64,000 nt of DNA from Pseudomonas asplenii (GTDB lineage: Bacteria > Pseudomonadota > Gammaproteobacteria > Pseudomonadales > Pseudomonadaceae), in assembly GCF_001293465.1 (NCBI RefSeq), contig NZ_JSYZ01000015.1:62001-126000 (forward strand). The letters run 5' to 3'. Below, in pieces: positions 45,231 to 54,019 of this stretch; within the stretch, counting starts at the first letter, position 1, and every line of letters begins with the position of its first letter. The notes under the pieces were generated by a model. It was not told the DNA's origin, searched no databases, and saw only the letters and a program-made list of their open reading frames with translations. The translations under genes and the position numbers were made by a program.

Positions 45231-46085
45231 TCAATCGCCGATAGCGATCGCCCGCTGCGGATCGGTGATCCACTCGCTCCACGAGCCCGGATACAAGGTT
45301 GCCAGCGGATAACCCGCCAGGCTCAGCGCAAACAGGTTGTGGCACGCCGTCACCCCGGAGCCGCAATAGGCCACCAGCTCCTGCACCGGGCGATCACCCA
45401 ACTGGGCGGCAAAACGCTGCTTGAGCTGATCGGCCGGCAGGAACCGTCCGTCGGCACCGAGGTTGTCGTTGAACGCCGCGCACTGCGCCCCCGGGATATG
45501 CCCGGCGACCGGATCGATAGGCTCCACCTCGCCCCGAAAACGCGGCAACGCGCGGGCATCGAGCAGCGTCATGGATGGCTGGCCGAGGCGCTGTTGCAGC
45601 TGTTCGGCAGTGATCAGCAATGAAGGGTCCGCACTGCCGCTGAAAGTGCCACGGCCACTCGGCGGTGGATTCAGACTCAACGGCAACCCGGCCGCGTGCC
45701 AGGACTTCAGGCCGCCATCGAGCAGGAACACGCCATCGCGCTTGCCCAGCCACGCCAGCAACCACCAGGCCCGGGCCGCGTACATGCCGGGGCCATCGTC
45801 ATACAGCGCGATTTCGCTGTCGGCGCTGATCCCCCAGGCCTGCAGATGTTCCACCAGCGCCGCCGGCTCGGGCAGCGGGTGACGCCCGGTCACGCCCCGG
45901 GTCACCGGGCCGCTGAGATCGCGCTCCAGATCGGCGAAGTGCGCGCCCTCGATATGCCCCTCGGCATAGCTGCGCTGGCCATAGTCGGGGTCTTCCAGGG
46001 CAAAACGGCAATCCAGGATCACCAACCCGGGCCGGGCCTGGCGCTCGGCCAGTTGCTGCGGGCTGATCAATTGCGCAAGGGGCAT
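45231..46085 (-). CDS. Sulfurtransferase (3-mercaptopyruvate/thiosulfate type, SseA-like)
   Basis: Rhodanese-family enzyme of 284 residues with two rhodanese domains. The first (about 8-130) starts LISPQQLAERQARPGLVILDCRF and is inactive-type. The second (about 155-280) has the active cysteine in the loop CGSGVTA near residue 240. CGSGVT is the mercaptopyruvate-type loop, so MST activity is favoured over thiosulfate. It is transcribed from the 38-base gap after the TetR gene, on the same strand. Confidence 0.9.
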   Translation of the reverse strand: MPLAQLISPQQLAERQARPGLVILDCRFALEDPDYGQRSYAEGHIEGAHFADLERDLSGPVTRGVTGRHPLPEPAALVEHLQAWGISADSEIALYDDGPGMYAARAWWLLAWLGKRDGVFLLDGGLKSWHAAGLPLSLNPPPSGRGTFSGSADPSLLITAEQLQQRLGQPSMTLLDARALPRFRGEVEPIDPVAGHIPGAQCAAFNDNLGADGRFLPADQLKQRFAAQLGDRPVQELVAYCGSGVTACHNLFALSLAGYPLATLYPGSWSEWITDPQRAIAIGD

Positions 46086-46123
46086 GACTCATTCCTCGTA
46101 AAGGGATAAAACAACCCGCCGCC

Positions 46124-46792
46124 CTAGGCCTCTTCCAGAGCCTTGGCCAGGGGGACATAGAATTCATTCAGCAACCTGTCGACCGCCTCCCGGGCCTGGG
46201 GCGTGACGAAGCCCGACTCGAGCACCAGCACCTGGTACACCCCACGCTTGATCGACTCCTCGCTCAGGTGGTTGGCGCTTTCCCGGGTGGTGCTGAGAAA
46301 GCGCACCCAGGAGGTCAGAACGATCCAGGCGTTGAGGGTCAGCGACTCGATCTGCACCGCGTCCATCGCGAGAATCCCGGCATCGACGAACCCCTTGTAG
46401 ATCAACTGCCCCTGGATCAGGCAGCGCTGGGAGAACCGCCGATAACGCGCCGCCAGTTCGGCATCGCTTTCGAGCAGGTGTTCAAGGTCGCGATGCAGGA
46501 AACGATAGCGCCACATCGCCGCCAGCAGCGCCTTGAGATAGAAGCGCTTGTCCTCGATGGTCGCGGCGCGGCCCTGGGGCGGGCGCAGGAAACTGTCCAC
46601 CAGTTCTTCGTATTCGGCGAACAGCACGGCGATGATCGCCTGCTTGTTGGGGAAGTGGTAGTAGAGGTTGCCCGGCGAAATCTCCATGTGCGCCGCGATG
46701 TGATTGGTGCTGACGCTGCGCTCGCCCTGCTGGTTGAACAGGTCGAGGCTGTTCTGAACGATGCGCTCACTGGTTTTTATTCGTCGGGCCAT
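46124..46792 (-). CDS. TetR/AcrR family transcriptional regulator
   Basis: A 222-residue repressor-type protein. The N-terminal helix-turn-helix covers about 10-55 (SERIVQNSLDLFNQQGERSVSTNHIAAHMEISPGNLYYHFPNKQAI), and the C-terminal ligand domain is unassigned. It is divergent from the aldehyde dehydrogenase gene across 152 bases containing an A+T-rich stretch (ATTTGTTTAAAAATAAAAAC near 46900-46925). It most likely controls that gene and the two behind it. Confidence 0.9.
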   Translation of the reverse strand: MARRIKTSERIVQNSLDLFNQQGERSVSTNHIAAHMEISPGNLYYHFPNKQAIIAVLFAEYEELVDSFLRPPQGRAATIEDKRFYLKALLAAMWRYRFLHRDLEHLLESDAELAARYRRFSQRCLIQGQLIYKGFVDAGILAMDAVQIESLTLNAWIVLTSWVRFLSTTRESANHLSEESIKRGVYQVLVLESGFVTPQAREAVDRLLNEFYVPLAKALEEA

Positions 46793-46944
46793 GACTCAGC
46801 TTTACTTCAAAAGTGCGGTGTTTCGCATCTTACGGCCTATCACGCGAGGGATAAACGGTTCGTGGCGCCCACGGCTGTTGACATTTTCGAGCTTTAGCTC
46901 TAAACATTTGTTTAAAAATAAAAACACATTCTCTGGAGTGCGCC

Positions 46945-48375
46945 ATGTCTGCCGAAATCGCCTACCTGCAGGAATCACAGCAGCAACAGAGCGAGCTCCA
47001 GCGCCTGTTCCAGGCCCAGCGCCGGGCCTATGCCGCGCATCCGATGCCACCGGCCGAGCAACGTCGGCAGTGGCTGGAGAGCCTGCGCCATCTACTCAGC
47101 GACGAACGACGGGCAATTATCGAAGCCATCAACGCCGACTTCGGCAACCGCAGCGCCGACGAGACCCTGCTGGCCGAACTGATGCCCAGCCTCCACGGCA
47201 TCCATTACGCCCGCAAGCACCTCAAGCGCTGGATGAAGCCGGCCCGGCGCCAGGTCGGCCTGGCCTTCCAGCCGGCCTCGGCCAAGGTGGTCTACCAGCC
47301 GCTGGGCGTGGTGGGCGTGATCGTGCCGTGGAACTACCCGCTGTTTCTCGCCATCGGCCCGCTGGTCGGCGCCCTGGCCGCGGGCAATCGGGTGATGCTC
47401 AAGCTCAGCGAATCGACCCCGGCCACCGGCCTGCTGCTCAAGGAACTGTTGGGCCGGGTATTCCCGGAAGATCTGGTGTGCGTGGTACTCGGTGACGTGG
47501 ACATCGGCATGGCCTTTTCCAAGCTGCCGTTCGATCACCTGCTGTTCACCGGCGCCACCAGCATCGGCAAGCACGTGATGCGCGCCGCCGCCGAGCACCT
47601 GACGCCGGTGACCCTGGAGTTGGGAGGCAAGTCGCCAGCGATCGTCTCCGGCGACGTACCACTCAAGGACGCCGCCGAGCGCATCGCCTTCGGCAAGACC
47701 CTGAACGCCGGCCAGACCTGCGTGGCCCCGGACTACGTGCTGGTGCCGGAGGAACGGGTCGGTGCCTTCGTCGAAGCCTATCGCCAGGCGGTACGCGGCT
47801 TCTATCCGACCCTGGCGGACAACCCGGACTACACCAGCATCATCAACGAACGACAGCTGGCACGGCTCAACGGCTACATCAGCGATGCCACCAGCAAGGG
47901 GGCGCTGCTGATTCCGCTTTTCGACCAGGGCCAGCAACGCCGCATGGGCCACAGCCTGCTGCTGAATGTCAGTGACGAAATGACCGTCATGCAGGACGAG
48001 ATTTTCGGTCCGCTGTTGCCGATCGTTCCCTATAACGGCCTCGATGAGGCTTTCGCCTACATCAATCAGCGACCCCGCCCACTGGCGCTCTACTACTTCG
48101 GCTACAACAGGGGCGAGCAGCAGCGGGTGCTCCACGAAACCCATTCCGGCGGGGTCTGCCTCAACGACACCCTTTTGCACGTTCCCCAGGAAGACCTGCC
48201 GTTCGGCGGCATCGGCCCCTCGGGGATGGGCCATTACCATGGACATGAAGGCTTCCTGACCTTCAGCAAGGCCAAGGGCGTATTGACCAAGCAGCGCTTC
48301 AACGCCGCACGACTGATTTACCCGCCCTATGGAAAATCGATCCATAAACTGATCCAGAAGCTGTTCGTTCGCTGA
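46945..48375 (+). CDS. Coniferyl aldehyde dehydrogenase-type enzyme (CalB-like)
   Basis: NAD(P)-dependent oxidation of an aldehyde to an acid. The 476-residue class III-like aldehyde dehydrogenase has VVGVIVPWNYPLFLAIGPLVGALAAGN, LLFTGATSIGKHVM, the general base in TLELGGKSPAIV near residue 223, and the nucleophile in NAGQTCVAPDYVL near 256. A C-terminal extension KSIHKLIQKLF is amphipathic, as in membrane-attached members. The pathway is unknown; the GMC oxidoreductase two genes on could supply the aldehyde. Confidence 0.88.
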   Translation: MSAEIAYLQESQQQQSELQRLFQAQRRAYAAHPMPPAEQRRQWLESLRHLLSDERRAIIEAINADFGNRSADETLLAELMPSLHGIHYARKHLKRWMKPARRQVGLAFQPASAKVVYQPLGVVGVIVPWNYPLFLAIGPLVGALAAGNRVMLKLSESTPATGLLLKELLGRVFPEDLVCVVLGDVDIGMAFSKLPFDHLLFTGATSIGKHVMRAAAEHLTPVTLELGGKSPAIVSGDVPLKDAAERIAFGKTLNAGQTCVAPDYVLVPEERVGAFVEAYRQAVRGFYPTLADNPDYTSIINERQLARLNGYISDATSKGALLIPLFDQGQQRRMGHSLLLNVSDEMTVMQDEIFGPLLPIVPYNGLDEAFAYINQRPRPLALYYFGYNRGEQQRVLHETHSGGVCLNDTLLHVPQEDLPFGGIGPSGMGHYHGHEGFLTFSKAKGVLTKQRFNAARLIYPPYGKSIHKLIQKLFVR

Positions 48376-48396
48376 CCTTGCCCAGGTATAACAATA

Positions 48397-48942
48397 ATGA
48401 CTTCAAGCCTGTCCGAATCCCCCGAGCTGTCACGGCGCGGCCTGCTGAAACTCGGCCTGTGCGCCAGTGCCTTCCTCACCACTGCCGGACTGGCCGCCAG
48501 CCTGACCGGCTGTTCGGCGGCCGGGCCGGCCAACGGCTTCGTCGTCCTGCAGGCGGCTGACCTGCCGTTTCTGCGGGCGCTGATCCCGGTGATGCTGCAG
48601 GGGGCGGTGAGCCCCGACAAGATGCCCGCCGCCGTCGACCAGACCCTGGCCAGCCTCGACAAGAGCCTCGCCCACCTCTCGCCGGAGATGCTCAAGCTCA
48701 CCCGTCAGTTGTTCGACGTGCTCGGCATGGGCATTACCCGCGGCCCACTGACGGGCATCTGGGGTAGTTGGGAAAATGCCAGTACCGAGCAGATCCAGGC
48801 CTTTCTCGAACGCTGGGAAAACAGCCTGCTGAGCCTGCTGCGCATGGGCCACGCCTCGCTGCTGCAACTGGTGATGATGGCCTGGTACAACCGCCCCGAG
48901 GCCTGGGCCCACTGTGGCTATCCGGGGCCGCCCAAGGTCTAG
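48397..48942 (+). CDS. Twin-arginine signal small protein, possible GMC dehydrogenase subunit
   Basis: A 181-residue protein with a Tat-type signal (SRRGLLKLGLCASAFLTTAGLAASLTGC, residues 12-39). The Cys ending this segment could also make it a lipoprotein. The mature part is helical and unassigned. Small Tat-signal subunits next to GMC flavoproteins are known from gluconate, sorbitol and fructose dehydrogenases, where they carry the flavoprotein through the membrane. The GMC gene begins 58 bases later and has no signal of its own, so a similar role is plausible but unproved. Confidence 0.82.
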   Translation: MTSSLSESPELSRRGLLKLGLCASAFLTTAGLAASLTGCSAAGPANGFVVLQAADLPFLRALIPVMLQGAVSPDKMPAAVDQTLASLDKSLAHLSPEMLKLTRQLFDVLGMGITRGPLTGIWGSWENASTEQIQAFLERWENSLLSLLRMGHASLLQLVMMAWYNRPEAWAHCGYPGPPKV

Positions 48943-49000
48943 CTTCGCCGCCGCCCTCAACCAGGCACACCTGTCAAAACAACAATAAAAGAGGCGTCAC

Positions 49001-50596
49001 ATGCCGGTACCCGATCTGTTCCGCGAAGGCCTGGCCCGCGGCTGGAAAACCTACAACGGCTCGCAACTGCAACAGGACCTGACTCTGGAGGCCGATGTCG
49101 CGATCATCGGCAGCGGTGCCGGCGGCGGAACCACCGCCGAAATCCTCAGTACCGCCGGCTATAAGGTCTTGCTGATCGAGGAAGGGCCGCTGAAGACCAG
49201 TGACGACTTCAAGATGCTCGAAGACGAGGCCTACACCAGCCTCTACCAGGAAGGGATCGGCCGCATGAGCAAGGATGGCGCCATCACCATTCTCCAGGGC
49301 CGCGCGGTCGGCGGTACCACGCTGATCAACTGGACCTCCAGCTTCCGCACGCCCGAGCCGACCCTCGAACACTGGGCCAGGGAACACAACGTCAAGGGCC
49401 ACAGCGTCGCCGAGATGGCGCCGTGGTTCGAGAAAATGGAGCAGCGGCTCGGCGTCGCGCCCTGGGTGATGCCACCCAATGCCAACAACGACGTACTGCG
49501 CAACGGCTGCGAAAAGCTCAACTACAGCTGGAAGGTCATCCCGCGCAACGTGCGCGGCTGTTGGAACCTGGGCTACTGCGGCATGGGCTGCCCGACCAAC
49601 GCCAAGCAGTCGATGATGGTCACCACGATCCCCGCCACCCTGGAAAAAGGCGGCGAACTGCTCTACCTGGCACGCGCCGAACGGCTGCTGATCGAGGGCG
49701 ACAAGGTCAGCAGCCTGCAATGCTCAGGGATGGACCCGCGCTGCGTCGCCCCCAATGGCCGCAAGATCACCGTCAAGGCCCGCCACTACGTGCTGGCTGG
49801 CGGCGGTATCAACAGCCCCGGGCTGCTGCTGCGTTCCAAGGCGCCCGACCCGCACGATCGCCTGGGCAAACGGACCTTCCTGCACCTGGTGAATTTCTCC
49901 GCCGGGCAGTTTTCCGAGGTGATCAACCCCTATTACGGCGCCCCGCAATCCATCTATTCCGACCATTTCCAATGGCTGGACGGCACCACCGGGCACATGT
50001 CCTACAAACTGGAAGTGCCACCGCTGCAACCGGCACTGGCCAGCACCCTGCTCGGCGGCTTCGGCCCGCAGAGTGCCCTGCGCATGGAACAGTTGCCGCA
50101 CACCCACGTGATGCTGGCCCTGCTGCGCGACGGTTTTCACCCCGACAGCCCGGGCGGTGAGGTGGAACTGCGCGGCGATGGCAGCCCGGTGCTCGACTAC
50201 CAGGTGTCGCCCTACGCCTGGGACGGCCTGCGCCGGGCGTTCCACAGCATGGCCGAGATCCAGTTCGCCGCCGGCGCCAAGTCGGTGTTGCCGCTGCATG
50301 CCGATGCCAACTACGTGAACTCCCTCGACCAGGCCAAAACCCTGATCGATGGTCTGCGCCTGGAAACCTACCGCACCCGGCTGGGCAGCGCCCACGTGAT
50401 GGGCGGCTGCGCCATGGGCGAAGACCCGAAAACCGCAGTCGCCGACAGCCTCGGCCGCCACCATCAACTGCGCAACCTGTCGATCCATGACGGCTCGCTG
50501 TTCCCCACCAGCATCGGCGCCAACCCGCAGCTTTCCGTCTACGGGCTGACCGCCCAGTTGGCGACGGCCCTGGCAGAGCGCCTGAAAACCGCATAA
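49001..50596 (+). CDS. GMC family FAD-dependent oxidoreductase
   Basis: A 531-residue flavoprotein. It has the dinucleotide-binding motif VAIIGSGAGGGTTAEILSTAGYKVLLIEEG near residue 29, the GMC signature GRAVGGTTLINWTSSFRTP near 96, and a C-terminal active-site region with HVMGGCAMGEDPKTAV and NPQLSVYGLTAQLA. A cysteine-rich segment NVRGCWNLGYCGMGCPTNAKQS lies near 183-204, as in long-chain alcohol and gluconate-type members. The substrate is probably an alcohol. It carries no signal peptide; see the Tat protein upstream. Confidence 0.88.
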   Translation: MPVPDLFREGLARGWKTYNGSQLQQDLTLEADVAIIGSGAGGGTTAEILSTAGYKVLLIEEGPLKTSDDFKMLEDEAYTSLYQEGIGRMSKDGAITILQGRAVGGTTLINWTSSFRTPEPTLEHWAREHNVKGHSVAEMAPWFEKMEQRLGVAPWVMPPNANNDVLRNGCEKLNYSWKVIPRNVRGCWNLGYCGMGCPTNAKQSMMVTTIPATLEKGGELLYLARAERLLIEGDKVSSLQCSGMDPRCVAPNGRKITVKARHYVLAGGGINSPGLLLRSKAPDPHDRLGKRTFLHLVNFSAGQFSEVINPYYGAPQSIYSDHFQWLDGTTGHMSYKLEVPPLQPALASTLLGGFGPQSALRMEQLPHTHVMLALLRDGFHPDSPGGEVELRGDGSPVLDYQVSPYAWDGLRRAFHSMAEIQFAAGAKSVLPLHADANYVNSLDQAKTLIDGLRLETYRTRLGSAHVMGGCAMGEDPKTAVADSLGRHHQLRNLSIHDGSLFPTSIGANPQLSVYGLTAQLATALAERLKTA

Positions 50597-50707
50597 GAGG
50601 AGTGTTCACGACGTCCATACGGCTTTCTTCCATGCGTCCTGACTTGGCCGACAGGAAAGGCTGCGATACCATCCGATTCCCCAACGGACTCCCACCAGGA
50701 CGACGCG

Positions 50708-51187
50708 ATGAACCGAGTGTTGTACCCAGGTACCTTCGACCCGATTACCAAGGGCCATGGCGATCTGGTCGAACGCGCCGCGCGCCTGTTCGACCACGTG
50801 ATCATTGCCGTGGCCGCCAGCCCGAAGAAAAACCCGCTTTTCCCGCTGGAACAGCGTGTGGAGTTGGCCCGCGAGGTCACCAAGCACCTGCCCAATGTCG
50901 AAGTGATGGGTTTTTCCACGCTGCTGGCGCAGTTTGCCAAGGAGCAGAACGCCAACGTGTTCCTGCGTGGCCTGCGTGCCGTGTCGGACTTCGAGTACGA
51001 ATTCCAGCTGGCGAACATGAACCGTCAACTGGCACCGGAGGTGGAGAGTCTGTTCCTCACGCCGTCCGAGCGCTACTCGTTCATTTCCTCGACGCTGGTT
51101 CGAGAAATCGCCGCATTGGGCGGAGATATCAGCAAGTTCGTCCACCCGGCGGTGGCCGACGCCCTGACCCTGCGCTTCAGGAAGTAA
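50708..51187 (+). CDS. coaD: Phosphopantetheine adenylyltransferase CoaD
   Basis: Adenylylates 4'-phosphopantetheine in coenzyme A synthesis. The 159-residue protein has VLYPGTFDPITKGHGDLVERA with the T/HxGH-type nucleotide site, GLRAVSDFEYEFQLANMNRQL and YSFISSTLVREIAALGGD. Its length is typical. Confidence 0.96.
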   Translation: MNRVLYPGTFDPITKGHGDLVERAARLFDHVIIAVAASPKKNPLFPLEQRVELAREVTKHLPNVEVMGFSTLLAQFAKEQNANVFLRGLRAVSDFEYEFQLANMNRQLAPEVESLFLTPSERYSFISSTLVREIAALGGDISKFVHPAVADALTLRFRK

Positions 51188-51194
51188 CCCCGCC

Positions 51195-51216
51195 TGGCAG
51201 CTCCCGGGAGCTGCCA
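51195..51216 (+). terminator. Perfect 11-bp palindrome after coaD
   Basis: TGGCAGCTCCC/GGGAGCTGCCA is a perfect 22-base palindrome eight bases after the coaD stop. There is no T-run, so it may slow or protect the transcript rather than end it by itself. Confidence 0.5.
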
Positions 51217-51335
51217 CGGACGGCGCAGCTGACGCCAGCCCTGACGTACCCGCGTGCACTGCGCGCGTCAATGCGGCACAATTGGCACATCAAGTTTTCA
51301 CGTTGCCCGGGCCTGCCGCCCGGGCCGGAGTGCCC

Positions 51336-51587
51336 ATGTCCCTGATCATTACCGACGATTGCATCAACTGCGACGTCTGCGAACCCGAGTGTCCGAACGC
51401 CGCCATTTCCCAGGGCGAAGAGATCTACGTGATCGACCCGAACCTGTGCACCCAGTGTGTCGGCCACTACGACGAGCCCCAGTGCCAGCAGGTCTGCCCG
51501 GTGGATTGCATCCCGCTGGACGAAGCTCATCCGGAAACCCAGGAAGAGCTGATGGCCAAGTATCGCAAGATTACGGGCAAGGCCTGA
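51336..51587 (+). CDS. YfhL-family 4Fe-4S dicluster ferredoxin
   Basis: An 83-residue electron carrier. It has one cluster site with CINCDVCEPECPNAAI (residues about 9-24) and a second with CTQCVGHYDEPQCQQVCPVDCI (residues about 37-58); the longer spacing in the second is typical of this family. The start at 51336 (MSLIITDDC) has GGAG five bases upstream. A 7-bp hairpin CCCGGGC-CTGCC-GCCCGGG (51306-51324) lies just before the ribosome site. Confidence 0.93.
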   Translation: MSLIITDDCINCDVCEPECPNAAISQGEEIYVIDPNLCTQCVGHYDEPQCQQVCPVDCIPLDEAHPETQEELMAKYRKITGKA

Positions 51588-51706
51588 TATCCCGCGCCCC
51601 GTGGAGGATTCCATGGTGGTAGGCAAGCTGTGCGGGCCTCTTCGCGAATAAATCCGGCCCCCATAAGTGCTCGCGCCGTGCATGAGTCCTGCGAACGACG
51701 CTGACG

Positions 51707-51737
51707 CTGTGGGAGCTGGACTTTTCCGCGAACAGGT
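51707..51737. repeat. Degenerate REP-like sequence
   Basis: CTGTGGGAGC at 51707-51716 followed by CGCGAACAGG resembles a REP copy whose centre has drifted. It lies between the ferredoxin gene and the convergent membrane protein gene. Confidence 0.5.
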
Positions 51738-51758
51738 CGCCGCGAAGCCCCCCGCAGA

Positions 51759-52097
51759 TCACTGATCGCCGTCGAAACCTTCCGCCGTGCAACCCAGGCA
51801 CCGGGCGAAGGCCGCCTTGCCCGGGTCGACCACCAGCGCCTTGCCGGCCTTGCCCACACCGTCGACCCCGCCAAACACGGTAAAAGGCAGCGAAACCACG
51901 AACACCGCCGTGCCGACCAGGGTCGCGCCCACCAGCAGCGGCCGGGCAACCAGCAGGTCACCGATCATCGCGTAGGCTGGCGGGTTCTGGATCCGGTAGG
52001 TCGGGTCGCCGCTGGTCCCGTCTTCGGCCAGGGCCGGCAGTGACTGCAGGCCAAAGGTCAGGGCCAGCAACAAGGCCAGGGTACGAAACGGTGTCAT
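51759..52097 (-). CDS. Small exported/membrane protein, unknown function
   Basis: A 112-residue protein with a signal peptide (residues 1-24, TLALLLALTFGLQSLPALA) and a hydrophobic region near 43-75 (MIGDLLVARPLLVGATLVGTAVFVVSLPFTVFGG). A short C-terminal CLGC motif could bind a metal or form a disulfide. I do not recognise a function. It lies on the same strand as mutM with 64 bases between mutM's stop and its own start. Confidence 0.75.
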   Translation of the reverse strand: MTPFRTLALLLALTFGLQSLPALAEDGTSGDPTYRIQNPPAYAMIGDLLVARPLLVGATLVGTAVFVVSLPFTVFGGVDGVGKAGKALVVDPGKAAFARCLGCTAEGFDGDQ

Positions 52098-52161
52098 GGC
52101 GCTATCCTTGGGCTAAGCAATGGGGGCAAAGACTCACTATAGCGCCTGCCGGCAACTCGGG

Positions 52162-52974
52162 TCAGCTCTGACAACGCGGGCAATACACGCTGGCACGCTG
52201 CCCCAGGCGAATCTCGCGCAAGCCGCTGCCGCAGACCTTGCACTGCTCGGCGCCACGACCATAGACGAACAGCTCCTGCTGGAAATAGCCGGGCTGGCCG
52301 TCACCGCCGATGAAGTCGCGCAAGGTGGTGCCGCCACGCTCAATGGCATGGGCCAGCACCCGCTTGATCTCGGTCGCCAGCTTCAGGTAGCGCGCCCGGG
52401 AAATACCGCCGGCCTCGCGCCGCGGGTCGATCCCGGCGGCGAACAGCGCTTCGGTCGCATAGATGTTACCCACGCCGACCACCACCGCGTTGTCCATGAT
52501 GAACGGCTTGACCGCCATCGAGCGCCCACGGGACAGCTGGAACAGCCGCTCGCCGTCGAACAGGTCGGTCAGCGGTTCCGGCCCCAGCCGCGCCAGCAAT
52601 TCGTGCTTGAGCGGGTCGAGACTCCAGAGCATGACCCCGAAACGGCGCGGGTCGGTATAACGCAGGGCCAGGCCCGACTCCAGCTCGATATCCACATGCT
52701 CATGCCTGGCCGCCGGCAGGCCGACCTCGACCAGGCGCAGGTTGCCCGACATTCCCAGGTGGCTGATCAGCGTGCCGACCTCGGCATTGATCAGCAGGTA
52801 CTTGGCCCGCCGCTCGACCTGGACGATCCGCTGCCCGGACAGCCGCACATCCAGGTCTTCCGGGATCGGCCAGCGCAGGCGCCGGTCGCGGACGATCACG
52901 CGACTGACCCGCTGCCCTTCCAGATGAGGCGCGATACCGCGCCGGGTGGTTTCGACTTCGGGTAGTTCAGGCAT
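52162..52974 (-). CDS. mutM: Formamidopyrimidine-DNA glycosylase MutM (Fpg)
   Basis: Removes oxidised purines such as 8-oxoguanine and nicks the abasic site. The 270-residue protein begins MPELPEVETTRRGI with the catalytic proline N-terminus and Glu. It has GIGN-type VGVGNIYATEALFAAGI, and ends with the zinc finger CKVCGSGLREIRLGQRASVYCPRCQ. It follows the HDOD gene by 34 bases on the same strand. Confidence 0.96.
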   Translation of the reverse strand: MPELPEVETTRRGIAPHLEGQRVSRVIVRDRRLRWPIPEDLDVRLSGQRIVQVERRAKYLLINAEVGTLISHLGMSGNLRLVEVGLPAARHEHVDIELESGLALRYTDPRRFGVMLWSLDPLKHELLARLGPEPLTDLFDGERLFQLSRGRSMAVKPFIMDNAVVVGVGNIYATEALFAAGIDPRREAGGISRARYLKLATEIKRVLAHAIERGGTTLRDFIGGDGQPGYFQQELFVYGRGAEQCKVCGSGLREIRLGQRASVYCPRCQS

Positions 52975-53008
52975 GGAGATTCCCGTTCAGGAAATGGCGT
53001 GCGCCCGA

Positions 53009-53875
53009 TCAGTGCGCACCCAGTTCGCGGATGTTTTCCCTGAGTGTCTCGAAGTCGTAGTCGGACAGGCCGACGTAGTCGAGCACCAGGTGGCCGATGG
53101 CATTCCATTCGCGGTCCTCGGTCTGGTTGCCCAGTACCCGGTGGGACTCACAGATATGCTCGGCCATTTTCAGGATCGCCAGCAGGTTCTTCAACTGGCT
53201 GTTGCGGGTCGATTCGTCGCTGAAGATCGCCAACGCGTTGTGGTGGTTGGCGATGGCGTTGGTCACGTGCTCCGGCAGGCGCCAGGACTTGGCCGTGTAG
53301 TAGCCGACCACCGCATGGTTGGTGTTGAACGCATCGTTCTCGGTGTCCACCACCCGCTTCTCGGGACCGGCATCGGCGTAGGCCCGCTCCAGCACCGTCA
53401 TGTAGTCGGGGAAGCGCTTGAGCATCAGCGGGATCCCGCAATCGTGAAACAGCCCCAGGGCATAGGCCTCGTCGATGGCCTGGGAGCCGGTGCGCTTGGC
53501 CAGCGTCAGGCTGGTCATCGCCACGTCCTGGGCGGTGTCCCAGAAGCGGTTGAGGGTCACGATGGTTTCATCGGCCATCTCGCCCTTGATCGACTGCGCG
53601 TTGATCAGGTTGATGATCGAACGGCTGCCCAGCAGGGTCACCGCCCGCTGAATCGAGGCGATCTTGTTGGTCAGCCCGTAGTAGGGCGAATTGACGATCT
53701 TGAGCAGCGCACCGGAGAGCCCGGGGTCCTGACTGATCAGCCGGGCGATCACATCCAGGTCCGGATCAGGCATGTACTGCTCCATCTGCAGATCCACCAT
53801 GATCTGCGGTTGAGGCGGCACGCTGATGCCTTGCAAGGCCTGCTGGATCTGTTCGGCTGAAAGTTCTTGGGACAT
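53009..53875 (-). CDS. HDOD domain protein
   Basis: A 288-residue putative signalling protein with an HDOD domain covering about 18-215 (MPDPDLDVIARLISQDPGLSGALLKIVNSPYYG and VTLLGSRSIINLINAQSIK). It has HD-like residues in LFHDCGIPLMLKRFP, but the metal-binding set of true HD-GYP enzymes is not complete. Function is unknown; such proteins often act in stress or motility signalling. Confidence 0.88.
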   Translation of the reverse strand: MSQELSAEQIQQALQGISVPPQPQIMVDLQMEQYMPDPDLDVIARLISQDPGLSGALLKIVNSPYYGLTNKIASIQRAVTLLGSRSIINLINAQSIKGEMADETIVTLNRFWDTAQDVAMTSLTLAKRTGSQAIDEAYALGLFHDCGIPLMLKRFPDYMTVLERAYADAGPEKRVVDTENDAFNTNHAVVGYYTAKSWRLPEHVTNAIANHHNALAIFSDESTRNSQLKNLLAILKMAEHICESHRVLGNQTEDREWNAIGHLVLDYVGLSDYDFETLRENIRELGAH

Positions 53876-54019
53876 TGGTACACACTCCGGGCGAGTCGCC
53901 GATTCTAGCGGAAAAGTGGTTCAGGATGGGTGATATGTGAACTCAATCACATGAAACTTGACGAACCGGTGAACGCCAACTCCCGTTATAATTCCGCTCT
54001 TTTTTCCCGGAGCGACGTC

